This document shows positions 41,556 through 50,710 of a stretch of DNA of 64,000 bases, piece after piece. The position numbers and the translations under genes are program-made. The stretch's first letter is position 1; each line of letters opens with the position of its first letter. Source of the stretch: Dehalococcoidales bacterium (GTDB lineage Bacteria > Chloroflexota > Dehalococcoidia > Dehalococcoidales > UBA5627). The notes below the pieces were generated by a model that was given only the letters and a program-made list of their open reading frames with translations, was not told the origin of the DNA and ran no database searches. The DNA is taken from NCBI GenBank assembly GCA_041656115.1, contig JBBAED010000001.1:62001-126000 (forward strand). The letters run 5' to 3'.

Positions 41556-41590
41556 AAAAGCCGCAGGCTCTAACGCCTGCGGCTTTTGCG
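41556..41590 (+). terminator. Intrinsic terminator after ftsZ
   Basis: Stem AAAAGCCGCAGGC / GCCTGCGGCTTTT with a TCTAAC loop, followed by GCGTTTTT. Ends the mraZ-ftsZ transcript. Confidence 0.9.
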
Positions 41591-41600
41591 TTTTTAGATT

Positions 41601-42075
41601 GTCTTTGCGAGGAACGAGCCCTTGGGCGAGCGACGTGGCAATCTCGCTTTTATCATACTGCTTTTCCCCTTTTGTCATCCTGAATGAAATGAAGGATCTA
41701 AGAGGACGGGAAATGTAGACTATGAGGCTGCCTCGGAGTCAAATAAGAGGCATCGTCTGGATGTGATTTGGTAACCGAACACTGCACTATTCGCTAACCC
41801 CTAGATTCTTTGCCATGCTCAGAATGACAATAACAGAAACGTCTTTGCGAGGAATGAGCCTTTGGGCGAGTGACGTGGCAATCTCCAAGGAATTTAATCT
41901 ATATGAGATTCTTCGCTTCGCTCTGAAAGACAGTGGAGTTTATTTATTAGAGATTGCTTCGCTGCGCTCGCAAAGACAAAGAAGAGTTGTTTCCTCCTCT
42001 TTATCAAAATAGTCTTGCAAAGACAAAATATTCCCTCTTCTTTTACTCATTAGAAACGGCCTTACAAAGGCAAAT
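41601..42075. repeat. Repeat cluster 1 (modules A-B-A)
   Basis: Three non-coding repeat modules recur in five clusters. Module A begins GTCTTTGCGAGGA and ends CGCTCGCAAAGAC, an imperfect palindrome with inner arms GCAATCTC/GAGATTGC. Module B (about 157 bases) begins TGTCATCCTGA and ends TCAGAATGACA. Module C begins AGCCGTTCGTGGTGAGC and ends GGCTCAGGGCGAACGG. This cluster holds a left half of A (41601-41645), one B (41673-41829), one full A (41841-41977) and degraded A ends to 42075. It lies between the ftsZ terminator and the nrdR promoter. Confidence 0.9.
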
Positions 42076-42116
42076 TACTGACTAAAAACAACACTTCAAA
42101 AAATCTTTAACAATGC

Positions 42117-42168
42117 TTGACATCCACTACATATTGTGGTACCCTTGCAACGCTAATACTACATAGCG
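42117..42168 (+). promoter_or_regulatory. nrdR-nrdJ promoter with tandem NrdR boxes
   Basis: TTGACA (42117-42122) and TACCCT (42140-42145) are 17 bases apart. The spacer is filled by CCACTACATATTGTGG, close to the palindromic NrdR-box consensus. A second, weaker box with the same CTACATA core starts 32 bases downstream (42159), about three helical turns, the usual NrdR box spacing. This points to NrdR autoregulation and control of nrdJ. Confidence 0.75.
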
Positions 42169-42178
42169 AGGTGGCCCT

Positions 42179-42712
42179 ATGAAATGCCCCTATTGTAAAA
42201 GCGCAGATTTAAAAGTGATTGATTCCCGTGACGTCAACGAAGGCATCAGGCGACGCAGGCAATGCCTTAGTTGTAATTCAAGGTTTACTACCTACGAAAG
42301 AATACAGCCCAGCAGCCTTTTTATTATCAAAAAGGATATGCGGCGGGAAGAATTTAACAAAGAAAAACTGCTTTCGGGGATTCAGAAAGCCTGCGGAAAG
42401 CGACCGCTGCCTATCGGAGCGATTCAAGAGCTTGCCGATAACATCGAAGCCGAGTTATACGGTTTGGGGAAAAGCGAGATAGACAGTTCTAAAGTTGGTG
42501 ATATGGTAATGGAAGGGTTACGCAAAATGGATTACATTGCCTATATCAGATTCGCCAGCGTCTATCGTGATTTTAGTGATATTACCGATTTAAAACACGA
42601 AATAGATGCCTTGGTTAATGCCGGAATAATCAAAAAAAATAAGGCCGGCGGGCAATTGACCCTTTTGCCCGATGATACAACAGGAAAAAATATCCGGAAG
42701 GCGGAGAAATAG
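42179..42712 (+). CDS. nrdR: Transcriptional repressor NrdR
   Basis: NrdR senses ATP/dATP through an ATP-cone and represses ribonucleotide reductase genes. The zinc ribbon is CPYCKSADLKVIDSRDV...RRRRQCLSC (residues 3-34), followed by the ATP-cone (about 49-139, FIIKKDMRREEFNKEKLLSGI) and YIAYIRFASVYRDF. The 177-residue protein has about 20 extra C-terminal residues. It is 5 bases upstream of nrdJ and has NrdR boxes in its own promoter. Confidence 0.96.
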   Translation: MKCPYCKSADLKVIDSRDVNEGIRRRRQCLSCNSRFTTYERIQPSSLFIIKKDMRREEFNKEKLLSGIQKACGKRPLPIGAIQELADNIEAELYGLGKSEIDSSKVGDMVMEGLRKMDYIAYIRFASVYRDFSDITDLKHEIDALVNAGIIKKNKAGGQLTLLPDDTTGKNIRKAEK

Positions 42713-42717
42713 CTATT

Positions 42718-45372
42718 ATGAGCAAAACCAACAATTCAAAAGAAAAAATAATCGACCGTACGCAAGTTGCCCGAATAATCTTTTCGGCGGCTGATTCGAT
42801 GGGAATCTCCGACAGGAAGCGGATTGAACTGTTAGCGGGCCAAGTTATCGATAGGCTGGAGCGTCCGCAAACGTTGCCTGGCATGGAAGATTTGGTTCCC
42901 AAGAATTACCGCGCACCGCTTTCGGCAACCGAATCCGAAATCTTAAGCGTGGTTAAGGAATTTCTGGCAGACGAGCAACCGGAAGATGAAACTGCCGGTT
43001 CGACGGAAGAAATCATATTGCAAACAGGGGATGATGTTTGCGTAGAGATAATACCGGAGGGCTCACAGGCGCTCTCCGCCCATCAAAACAAGACTATTAC
43101 AAAGGAGAAAGAAGCCATGGTTGTTACTTCACAAGCTTCTCAAGGAGTTAGTTTAACCGACAATGCCCTTCAGGTGTTGGAAAGAAGATATCTAAAAAAA
43201 GATAAGCAGGGGAATCTGATTGAAACCCCCGAAGAATTATTCCGCCGTGTGGCACATACCATTGCCGCGGCGGAGACTGAATACGGCACCAAAACCGCTG
43301 CCAAAAAGTGGGAAGAGACCTTTTATAATTTAATGACTAATCTCGAATTCCTGCCCAACTCGCCGACGCTAATGAATGCGGGCAGAGAGCTGGGGCAGCT
43401 TTCGGCCTGTTTCGTACTGCCGATTGAGGATTCGATGGAATCTATTTTTGAAACCGTTAAAAATACGGCCCTTATCCACAAAAGCGGCGGCGGTACCGGT
43501 TTTTCTTTCTCCAAATTGCGTCAAGAGATGGACAGGGTCGGCACAACCGGCGGCGTCGCCAGTGGGCCGGTTTCCTTTATGAGGGCTTTTGATGTTGCAA
43601 CCGATGTAATTAAACAGGGCGGTACGCGCCGCGGTGCCAATATGGCTATTTTAAGCGTCGATCACCCCGATATTATCAAGTTTATTACCTCAAAAGAAGA
43701 TATGGTTTCTTTAACCAATTTCAATATTTCGGTAGCGGTTACCGCCGATTTTATGAAAGCGGCCCAAAACGGGGCGGATTACAATCTAATTAACCCGCGT
43801 ACCAAAGAAGTTGTCGGTAAGCTCAATGCCAAGACGGTGTTTGAAAAGATGGTGGAGCTTGCCTGGAAAACGGGCGATCCGGGGATTATCTTTATCGAAC
43901 GCATCAATCGCGATAACCCCACCCCGCACCTCGGGCAAATAGAAAGCACCAATCCGTGCGGAGAACAGCCGTTATTGCCTTATGAATCCTGTAATTTGGG
44001 TTCAATTAATCTAACAAAAATGCTGGTTGAAAAGGACAGCATGTTTGAAATTGATTATAACAAGCTGGCGCAGACCGTAAAAGCGGCGGTGCGTTTCTTG
44101 GATAATGTGATTGATGTTAATAAGTACCCGATTCCCGAAATCGGTGAGATGACCCGTAAAACACGTAAAATCGGCTTGGGAGTGATGGGTTTTGCCGATA
44201 TGCTTCTGAAACTGGGCGTTCCCTATAACTCGGAAAAGGCGTTAATGCTGGCGGGGGATATAATGGGCTTTGTCGATAAAGAAGCCCTCGCTTATTCATC
44301 TGTTTTAGCAGACGAACGCGGGGTATTTCCGGCATTTGAGGGCAGTGTTTACGATGTTGAGGGTGGTATTAAAGTTAGAAACGCTTCCAGAACAACAATT
44401 GCGCCAACCGGCACGCTAAGCATTATTGCCGGTTGCTCCAGCGGCATTGAACCGCTGTTTGCGCTAAGTTATATCCGCAACATTCTCGACGGTACCAAGA
44501 TGGTTGAGGTTAACCCCTATTTTGAACAGGTTGCCAGAGAGGGCGGGTTCTACTCCGACGAGTTAATGAAAAAACTGGCCAGCGGCGAACATTTGGCCGA
44601 TATCGAAGGCATTCCCGCAAAGATAAAAGAAGTTTTTGTAACGGCGCATGAAATCGATACCTCATGGCATATCTGGATGCAATCGGCGTTCCAGAAACAC
44701 ACCAACAACGCCGTTTCCAAAACGGTTAATTTTGCCAGAGAGGCGACCCAAGGTGACATTGCGCGCGTTTATATGATGGCCTATGAAGAAGGGTTAAAAG
44801 GGATTACCATTTATCGCGATGGCAGCCGTGACGGACAGGTCCTTTCAACCGGCTCGCAAAAGAAAGAAGAAAAAGCGGCGGCTGTGGTTGAGCATACCCC
44901 TCGCCGCAGAGCCAAGGTAACCACCGGCTTTACGGAAAAGGTCAATACCGGCTGCGGACACCTCTATGTTACCGTTAACTCCGACGAGCACGGTATTTGC
45001 GAAGTGTTTTCCAGTTTAGGCAAATCGGGCGGGTGTGCTTCGGCGCAGCTGGAAGCTATTTGCCGTTTAATCTCGCTTGCTTTAAGATCGGGGATTGAGG
45101 TTAGCTCACTGGTTAAACAGCTTGAAGGTATTCGCTGCCCGTCTATTGCTTGGGAGGGCGGCAAATCAACCCTTTCCTGTGCCGATGCCATCGCCGGTGT
45201 TTTGGATGGCCATTTTAAAGCAACCAATGGCAGCGAGGAAGCGGCTGAAAAGCCGGTTAAAGATTACGGGCTTGTAAAAAATATTGCCGGGCAATGCCCC
45301 GATTGCGGAAGTATCCTTGTTTTTGAGGAAGGCTGTTTTAAATGCCCCGGCTGCGGTTATACCAAATGTTAA
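42718..45372 (+). CDS. nrdJ: Vitamin B12-dependent (class II) ribonucleotide reductase
   Basis: Class II enzyme that makes deoxyribonucleotides with adenosylcobalamin, with no oxygen requirement. Catalytic features: LSACFVLPIEDSM, STNPCGEQPLLPYESCNLGSINL with the radical/redox Cys and Glu, and APTGTLSIIAGCSSGIEP. The C-terminus has a TSCPD-like Cys domain (GGCASAQLEAICRLIS) and a four-Cys zinc ribbon (CPDC...CPGC) with a terminal Cys. About 140 N-terminal residues precede the usual core start and include a helical stretch like the last part of an ATP-cone. 884 residues. Cobalamin must come from synthesis or uptake elsewhere. Confidence 0.96.
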   Translation: MSKTNNSKEKIIDRTQVARIIFSAADSMGISDRKRIELLAGQVIDRLERPQTLPGMEDLVPKNYRAPLSATESEILSVVKEFLADEQPEDETAGSTEEIILQTGDDVCVEIIPEGSQALSAHQNKTITKEKEAMVVTSQASQGVSLTDNALQVLERRYLKKDKQGNLIETPEELFRRVAHTIAAAETEYGTKTAAKKWEETFYNLMTNLEFLPNSPTLMNAGRELGQLSACFVLPIEDSMESIFETVKNTALIHKSGGGTGFSFSKLRQEMDRVGTTGGVASGPVSFMRAFDVATDVIKQGGTRRGANMAILSVDHPDIIKFITSKEDMVSLTNFNISVAVTADFMKAAQNGADYNLINPRTKEVVGKLNAKTVFEKMVELAWKTGDPGIIFIERINRDNPTPHLGQIESTNPCGEQPLLPYESCNLGSINLTKMLVEKDSMFEIDYNKLAQTVKAAVRFLDNVIDVNKYPIPEIGEMTRKTRKIGLGVMGFADMLLKLGVPYNSEKALMLAGDIMGFVDKEALAYSSVLADERGVFPAFEGSVYDVEGGIKVRNASRTTIAPTGTLSIIAGCSSGIEPLFALSYIRNILDGTKMVEVNPYFEQVAREGGFYSDELMKKLASGEHLADIEGIPAKIKEVFVTAHEIDTSWHIWMQSAFQKHTNNAVSKTVNFAREATQGDIARVYMMAYEEGLKGITIYRDGSRDGQVLSTGSQKKEEKAAAVVEHTPRRRAKVTTGFTEKVNTGCGHLYVTVNSDEHGICEVFSSLGKSGGCASAQLEAICRLISLALRSGIEVSSLVKQLEGIRCPSIAWEGGKSTLSCADAIAGVLDGHFKATNGSEEAAEKPVKDYGLVKNIAGQCPDCGSILVFEEGCFKCPGCGYTKC

Positions 45373-45402
45373 TTTCGTTTAGAATTATTTAGTGCCGGTT
45401 TT

Positions 45403-45433
45403 TACCCGCTCCTTTTGGGGAGCGGGTATTTTT
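45403..45433 (+). terminator. Intrinsic terminator after nrdJ
   Basis: A 10-bp stem TACCCGCTCC / GGAGCGGGTA with a six-base loop, followed by TTTTT. Confidence 0.9.
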
Positions 45434-45475
45434 ATGTTTTCTATCGTTACTTTTTCGTTTGAGACGGGTCTAAGG

Positions 45476-45504
45476 TTGAATATTAATTTTCCAGGCGTTA
45501 TATT
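45476..45504 (+). promoter_or_regulatory. Promoter of the radical SAM gene
   Basis: TTGAAT, 17-base spacer, TATATT; about 30 bases from the predicted transcript start to the ATG. Confidence 0.6.
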
Positions 45505-45538
45505 CATAGGTGATAATATTTAATTACAGTTAGGAAAA

Positions 45539-47113
45539 ATGAGCAGGGATAAATACAGTAAAGGGGAAGATTTAGTCCGCAAAGAGCAAGGCACAATCGT
45601 TAAAAATTGGGGCGGCAGGCTTCCTGTCGGTTTAATTTATCCCAATTCTTATTATATCGGGATGTCGAATCTGGGGATGCAATTCCTTTATCGGATGCTA
45701 AATGCCTATGGCGATGTTGTTTGTGAACGTATTTTCTATGAAGAAGGGATGCTTTACAGTTTGGAAAATTTACGTGAGATAAACGAATTCCCGGTTCTGG
45801 CCTTTACGGTTTCCTATGAATTGGATTATTTTAATGTAATCGACCTTATTAAACAAAGCGCAATCTCTTTATATGCCGAAGAACGCAATGCAAACGACCC
45901 GATTATAATTGCCGGCGGACCTTGTATTATTTCCAACCCCGTGCCGCTGGCTCCTTTTTTGGATTGTATGTGTATCGGGGAAGCCGAGGCTCTTATGCCC
46001 TCTATGTTACCGGTGCTTGCCGATGTCAATCTTACACGTGACCAAAAACTGGAAGCCCTTTCAAATTTGCCGGGATTGTATGTTCCGCAGTTTTATACCG
46101 GTAAAAAAATTATTCGCCAATATTTATCGGAATTGGAAGATATACCTGTAACCGCGGTATTAACAACCGAAACCGAGCTGGGGAATTTGTATCTGATAGA
46201 GGCTGAACGAGGCTGCAATTGGGGCTGTCGTTTTTGTATGGTGGGGAAGGCCTTTAGTCCGATACGTTTCCATTCCGCCGAAAGCATTATTAAACAGGCC
46301 AAGGAGGGGGTGGAATTCCGGGACCGCATCGGATTGGTGGGGGCGGTCGTTTCCGACCATCCGCAAATTGAAGAGATAATCGCTGCCATCCGCGGTTTGG
46401 GGGCGGGGATATCAATTAGTTCAATGCGTATCAAACCTCTCTATGAATCGGTATTAAAAGCGATTGTGGAAAGCGGGGCGCAAACCCTAACACTGGCGCC
46501 GGAAGCCGGTTCACAGCGTTTGCGCGATGTAATTAACAAACGTATCAGCGAAGATGACATAATCCAAGCAGTTGAGAAGGTTACGGAGTATCCGCTTAAA
46601 ACGCTTAAGTTTTATTTTATGATCGGACTGCCTTCGGAAACCGACGAAGATGTGCAGGAAATAGTAACGCTGGTCTTAAAATGTAAGGATATCCTTGTTA
46701 AGAAATTAGCCGGTTGCCGTATCGATATCAATGTTGCTCAGTTTATTCCTAAAGCAGGGACACCCTTTCAGTGGATGCCGATGGCGGATGAGAAAATATT
46801 AAATAGACGTTTGACCTTTCTTAAAAAGAAATTGATTCCGCTGGGAGTGCAGGTTAAGAATGAAAGTACGGCTTGGAGTTTGGTACAAGCGGTGTTATCG
46901 CGAGGCGACAGTAAAATAGCGGAATTACTTGCCGCTGTTGAATCGGTTACGCTTTCGGAATGGAAACGTAAGGCTAAAGAGCTGGAAATAGACCTTGATT
47001 ATTATACTGTTAGGGAGTGGGATACCGCAGAGAAGCTCCCGTGGGGATTTATCGACTGCGGGACCGATAAAGACAAACTGCAGACGGAATTTGAACGGGC
47101 GACACTGTTTTAG
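45539..47113 (+). CDS. B12-binding-domain radical SAM protein
   Basis: Radical SAM enzyme with the cluster-binding CNWGCRFC (CX3CX2C) at about residues 225-232, after an N-terminal region with a cobalamin-binding-like Rossmann fold (LIYPNSYYIGMSNLGMQFLYRML; GGPCIISNPVPLAPFLDCMCIGEAE). Later SAM-domain motifs are LAPEAGSQRLRDVINK and FYFMIGLPSETDEDV. 524 residues. Related to the radical SAM/B12 group often annotated TIGR03960-like; the reaction is unknown. It stands alone between nrdJ and repeat cluster 2, with its own promoter. Confidence 0.85.
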   Translation: MSRDKYSKGEDLVRKEQGTIVKNWGGRLPVGLIYPNSYYIGMSNLGMQFLYRMLNAYGDVVCERIFYEEGMLYSLENLREINEFPVLAFTVSYELDYFNVIDLIKQSAISLYAEERNANDPIIIAGGPCIISNPVPLAPFLDCMCIGEAEALMPSMLPVLADVNLTRDQKLEALSNLPGLYVPQFYTGKKIIRQYLSELEDIPVTAVLTTETELGNLYLIEAERGCNWGCRFCMVGKAFSPIRFHSAESIIKQAKEGVEFRDRIGLVGAVVSDHPQIEEIIAAIRGLGAGISISSMRIKPLYESVLKAIVESGAQTLTLAPEAGSQRLRDVINKRISEDDIIQAVEKVTEYPLKTLKFYFMIGLPSETDEDVQEIVTLVLKCKDILVKKLAGCRIDINVAQFIPKAGTPFQWMPMADEKILNRRLTFLKKKLIPLGVQVKNESTAWSLVQAVLSRGDSKIAELLAAVESVTLSEWKRKAKELEIDLDYYTVREWDTAEKLPWGFIDCGTDKDKLQTEFERATLF

Positions 47114-47117
47114 AAGT

Positions 47118-47660
47118 GGGACGATGCCTCTTTTTTTGCTTCGCTACGCTTGCAAAGACAAAGGTTTAGCCGTTCGTGGTGAGCCTGTCGAACCATAACG
47201 GCGCACGAACAGTAATCCTCATTTCTCCCCGTTCTTTGGACCCTTCGACAGGCTCAGGGCGAACGGTTTTTTATTATCCTGCCTTTCACTTTTGTCATCC
47301 TGAACGCAGTGAAGGATCTAAGAGGACGGGAAATCTAGGCTATGAGGTCACCTTCAGAAACAAGACAGAGGCATCGTCTGGATGTGATTTGCTAACCGAA
47401 CGCTACACTATTCGTTAACCCCTAGATTCTTCGACAAGCTCAGAATGACAATAGTAGTAACGTCTTTGCGAGGAGTGAGCCGTTAGACGAGTGACGTGGC
47501 AATCTAATATGAATTTATATGAGATTGCTTCGCTGCGCTCGCAAAGACAAGGTAGTTATCCCAGCCGTTCGTGGTGAGCCTGTCGAACCATAACGGCGGA
47601 CGAATAGTAATCCTCGTTTCCACCCGTTCGTTTGACCCTTCGACAAGCTCAGGATAACAA
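47118..47660. repeat. Repeat cluster 2 (modules B', A', C, B, A, C)
   Basis: Order: a reversed B remnant (47118-47135), an A end (47138-47160), C (47168-47266), B (47293-47450), A (47462-47548) and C (47563-47660). It fills the whole gap between the radical SAM gene and the terminase, starting 5 bases after one stop codon and ending 4 bases from the other. Protein-like frames here are repeat read-through. Confidence 0.9.
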
Positions 47661-47663
47661 ATC

Positions 47664-49028
47664 CTACTTACCCGTCGCTTTCCGCGGCGTATAACTTCTC
47701 CCGGCTTCCACAAGCAGCGCCAGGCTCATCAAAAAATCATCGTGCCCTTGAGACGGATCAACAAAAAAGTTCATCAATTGGTTGGGTCGATAAAAACTTC
47801 GTGCTTTCTCAATCTGTTCCCAAAATTCGGCGTATTCCGCAGACCCATCTCCTTGATACATCTTCAATCGTCCGGAATTAACGGCAGCCAGCAGATTAAA
47901 GCCCAATTGCGATTTGGAGCTTGAACTAAAGACAAAAGGGATAACCTTTGCTCCCAGCGCTTTTCTTAAAAAAGAGCTCACTGTCAGCCCGATACCGGTA
48001 GAATCAATTACAATCTTACGGCAGTTCCAGATATTGCCCAAAATATCGGCCAGCTGCGGATACAAATCGGTATGCTTCTTACCGTTCCAACGATAATGTT
48101 CGACGATTTTAAGCCTCGGCTCGTTTTGTACACTGTCTAAAGCGGAATAATCAAGTTCACCTACGGTTATCACCGTTGAATCCTGCTTCGGATTTAAGGT
48201 TTTTAGAAGATAATCTTCCGCCGCTTCACCGGCAATATCGACCCCCGCAACATAAACTTTGCCCCTCTCCGGCCGGTTTAACCTTTGATGGTTTCCCTGT
48301 AACTGTGCTCTTTGCTGTGCGTCCAGAAAACCGCCTCCTCCGCTAATCGGCAGTAGACGGTATTGAGTACGAAAAAGAGGATGATTTTCTCCGAGCCGCG
48401 CCCTTTCCGTTTCTATGTATTGCAGATAGTCAGGGTTATATTTTGCCACTTCCTGCCAATCGTAACGATAATGCCGTTTAATTCCGTCTTTCTTTTCCAG
48501 TTCCAGATTATGTTGCTTGATTTCTTCAAGGAGTGTCTGCTCGTCCCAAGCGGTGCCGTAATGCACGGTGGTTACGTTGGTTGTACTGCCCATCGGTTTA
48601 AAGTCTTTGTTATATTTATCTTTGCCGATATCTTGCGATTCATCGATTTCCAGCAGTATATGAGCGGTATTCCCGACGACATTGGCCGATTCCTCTGCCG
48701 AAAGGAAAACAGCGCGGCAAAAACCCAGCCTGATAATATGCCCCTGCTCGGTTGTATAAATACCGGTAAAACCGGCATCAATGAGCCTATCCTTGAGCCT
48801 TGACATTGAAATCAGCGCTTGCGGCTTAAAGGTCGGGGCGCACTTAATCAGATTTTTAGAGTTTGGCATAAAGATAGTCATCAACAGCAGTTCTATTTGT
48901 GCCGAAAGCTCATTCTTACCCCCTTGGCGTGCTATTTCCACCGAAAAGGTATGTCCTTTGCGATTCAAAACACTCCCTAATACGGCGACGGCAATTTCTT
49001 TTTGATAGGGGCGTAATCTATTTATCAA
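47664..49028 (-). CDS. terL: Phage terminase large subunit
   Basis: DNA-packaging motor and nuclease of a tailed phage. The ATPase has a Walker A-like ARQGGKNE (about residues 35-42) and Walker B LLEIDESQD; the RNase H-like nuclease has VAGVDIAGE, IVIDSTGIG and GHDDFLMSLAL, so all acidic metal ligands are present and the gene looks intact (454 residues). The TTG start at 49028 is chosen because GGGAAG lies 6 bases before it and it overlaps the terS-like stop by 11 bases; the longer frame is not supported. Its 3' end touches repeat cluster 2. Confidence 0.9.
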   Translation of the reverse strand: MINRLRPYQKEIAVAVLGSVLNRKGHTFSVEIARQGGKNELSAQIELLLMTIFMPNSKNLIKCAPTFKPQALISMSRLKDRLIDAGFTGIYTTEQGHIIRLGFCRAVFLSAEESANVVGNTAHILLEIDESQDIGKDKYNKDFKPMGSTTNVTTVHYGTAWDEQTLLEEIKQHNLELEKKDGIKRHYRYDWQEVAKYNPDYLQYIETERARLGENHPLFRTQYRLLPISGGGGFLDAQQRAQLQGNHQRLNRPERGKVYVAGVDIAGEAAEDYLLKTLNPKQDSTVITVGELDYSALDSVQNEPRLKIVEHYRWNGKKHTDLYPQLADILGNIWNCRKIVIDSTGIGLTVSSFLRKALGAKVIPFVFSSSSKSQLGFNLLAAVNSGRLKMYQGDGSAEYAEFWEQIEKARSFYRPNQLMNFFVDPSQGHDDFLMSLALLVEAGRSYTPRKATGK

Positions 49029-49374
49029 ATATCTTCCCGATGGTGATACCGAGCGGCAAGGCAATATCCCTTAAAACATTTGCAATCGCCTCTTTAAGCC
49101 CGCTTTTATCGTTTTTATCGATACTGTATCTGGTTCTGACCAAACCGCCGAGAGTGGTTAGAGCTTTCATAATTAAATCCATATTTTCCGGGTCGTGCCT
49201 TAATACAGACTTAATTTTGGTTCGCAATAAGGCTATTTCATCGTCAATACCGTAAACGACGGTTGCCATTTCAAAATCATTTTGTTCATCTTCGTCAAGC
49301 ACTCGCGAGTAAAAACCGTGCTTGCGAGCATATTGGTTGCCTATCGGTGCGCCTTTTCTTGTTCTTTCAGTCAA
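49018..49374 (-). CDS. Terminase small subunit-like protein
   Basis: A 118-residue protein beginning MTERTRKGAPIGNQYARKHGFYSRVL, the charged GAPxGNxxAxKHGFYS start common to small phage proteins encoded directly upstream of terL. The rest is helical. It would recognise the packaging site. No helix-turn-helix is obvious, so the assignment depends largely on the N-terminus and the overlap with terL. The start is TTG with AAAGGAG 7 bases upstream. A LexA-like operator lies 54 bases before it. Confidence 0.75.
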   Translation of the reverse strand: MTERTRKGAPIGNQYARKHGFYSRVLDEDEQNDFEMATVVYGIDDEIALLRTKIKSVLRHDPENMDLIMKALTTLGGLVRTRYSIDKNDKSGLKEAIANVLRDIALPLGITIGKIFDK

Positions 49375-49427
49375 TTCTTTACTCCTTTACACCAAATTGT
49401 TCTCCGCTTATTTACGGCGATAATAAT

Positions 49428-49441
49428 AGCACATATGTTCT
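49428..49441 (-). promoter_or_regulatory. LexA-like operator of the terminase genes
   Basis: AGAACATATGTGCT on the minus strand, an imperfect palindrome one base from the symmetric AGAACATATGTTCT. The same motif, 13 of 14 bases, lies before the portal operon (60119-60132), and flanking ATTATTAT/ATTTTTAT is also similar. Confidence 0.6.
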
Positions 49442-49505
49442 TAGCATTATATGAAATATTGTCGTTATTTTGTGACTTTTGTCTGGTACAAGGTATTATT
49501 AATGT

Positions 49506-49513
49506 TGTATAAT
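49506..49513 (+). promoter_or_regulatory. Extended -10 promoter of the 51-residue protein gene
   Basis: TGTATAAT about 45 bases before the ATG. No good -35 was seen. Confidence 0.5.
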
Positions 49514-49558
49514 AACGTCATACACAGGGATGTATAAATTAATTTATGGAGGTTGTAC

Positions 49559-49714
49559 ATGAAAATTATTACCCTTTGTGGCGAAAAGAGCTGCTGCCCG
49601 GTGGTAAAAATCGACGAAGAAAAGGTCGAAATCGGTGAAGAAGGAAACCTCTGCGTTCTGAAAAGAAGCGAATGGGAGACCCTGAAAAAGAAAATTTTGG
49701 AGAATGAAGCCTAG
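49559..49714 (+). CDS. Small conserved-looking Cys protein, function unknown
   Basis: A 51-residue protein starting MKIITLCGEKSCCPVVKID, with Cys7, Cys12 and Cys13, then KVEIGEEGNLCVLKRSEWETLKKKI. I do not know a function; from memory, similar short proteins occur in Chloroflexota and other anaerobes. The Cys pattern could bind metal or act in redox. It has a GGAGG site 7 bases upstream, its own extended -10 promoter and a strong terminator, so it is an independent single-gene unit. It is divergent from the terminase genes. Confidence 0.75.
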   Translation: MKIITLCGEKSCCPVVKIDEEKVEIGEEGNLCVLKRSEWETLKKKILENEA

Positions 49715-49734
49715 TTTAAAGCGCTTTTACGTGG

Positions 49735-49768
49735 AAGAGGGCGGGGATAAAAACCCTGCCCTCTTTTT
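49735..49768 (+). terminator. Intrinsic terminator after the 51-residue protein gene
   Basis: A 12-bp stem (AAGAGGGCGGGG / CCCTGCCCTCTT, one G-T pair) with an ATAAAAA loop and a following T-run. Confidence 0.9.
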
Positions 49769-49783
49769 ATTTACCCGAAAATT

Positions 49784-50515
49784 GAACCATAACGGCTGAC
49801 GGATTGTAATCCTCGTTTTCTCCCCGTTCGTTGAACCCTTCGACAAGCTCAGAATGACAATAATAGAAACGTCTTTGCGAGGAATGAGCCTTTAGGCGAG
49901 TGACGCGGCAATCTCATTTTGTCATCCTGAACGCAGTGAAGGATCTAAGAGGACAGGAAGTATAGGCTATGAGGTCGCCTCAGAAACAAAAAAGAGGCAT
50001 CGTCCAGACGTGATTTGCTAATCGAACGGTATACTATTCGCTAACCCCCAGATTCTTCGACAAGCTCAGAATGACAAGTTATAATCGTCTTTGCGAGGAG
50101 CGAGCCTTTAGGTGAGCGACGTGGCAATCTCCTACGAATTTATTAGAGATTGCTTCGCTACGCTCGCAAAGACAAAGGTAATGTCATCCTGCTTTTCCCA
50201 TTTGTCATCCTGAACATAGTGAAGGATCTAAGAGGACGGGAAGTGCAGGCTATTAGGTTGCCTCGGCATCAAAGAAGAGGCATCGTCCTACGATTAAATC
50301 CGCAACCGAACACTGCACTATCCGCTAACCCCTAGATTCTTCGGCAGGCTCAGAATGACAATAATAGAAATGTCTTTGCGAGGAATGAGCCTTTAGGCGA
50401 GTGACGCGGCAATCTCCAAGGAATTAATCTATATGAGATTGCTTCGCTGTGCTCGCAAAGACAAGGGGAATTGCTTCGCTACGCTCGCAAAGACATGATA
50501 GCAAAGACAAAGGAG
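49784..50515. repeat. Repeat cluster 3 (C/B hybrid, A, B, A, B, A)
   Basis: Order: a hybrid whose left part is module C and right part module B (49784-49859), half A (49871-49915), B (49920-50076), A (50087-50173), B (50203-50360), A (50372-50462) and broken A ends to 50515. It occupies most of the gap before proS; the last 190 bases carry the proS leader with a TATAAT at 50625. Confidence 0.9.
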
Positions 50516-50710
50516 AGATGCATCGCTTTCCTATCGAGAATGGTCTTACATGAGTAAAATTAATTTCCCTCCACATCGAACAAGCTTAATTAAATACGGT
50601 GTAGCTTAATTTAAAGCTCTGGTTTATAATATCTAATAAACAAACCTTTTTGTTAAGTTTTAGAACCGGCATACGCCCTGATTGTTGCTTAAAAGGAGTT
50701 CAATTAATAT

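Noticed and set aside
41601..41977. CRISPR array
   Set aside because: The clusters have long, differing modules of about 90-157 bases in mixed order, not short identical repeats with unique spacers of fixed length.
47176..47418. Protein-like frames inside the repeat clusters (also near 41815, 50150, 56573 and 63601)
   Set aside because: They are read-through of repeat modules; the same peptide strings recur in each cluster and no ribosome sites precede them.
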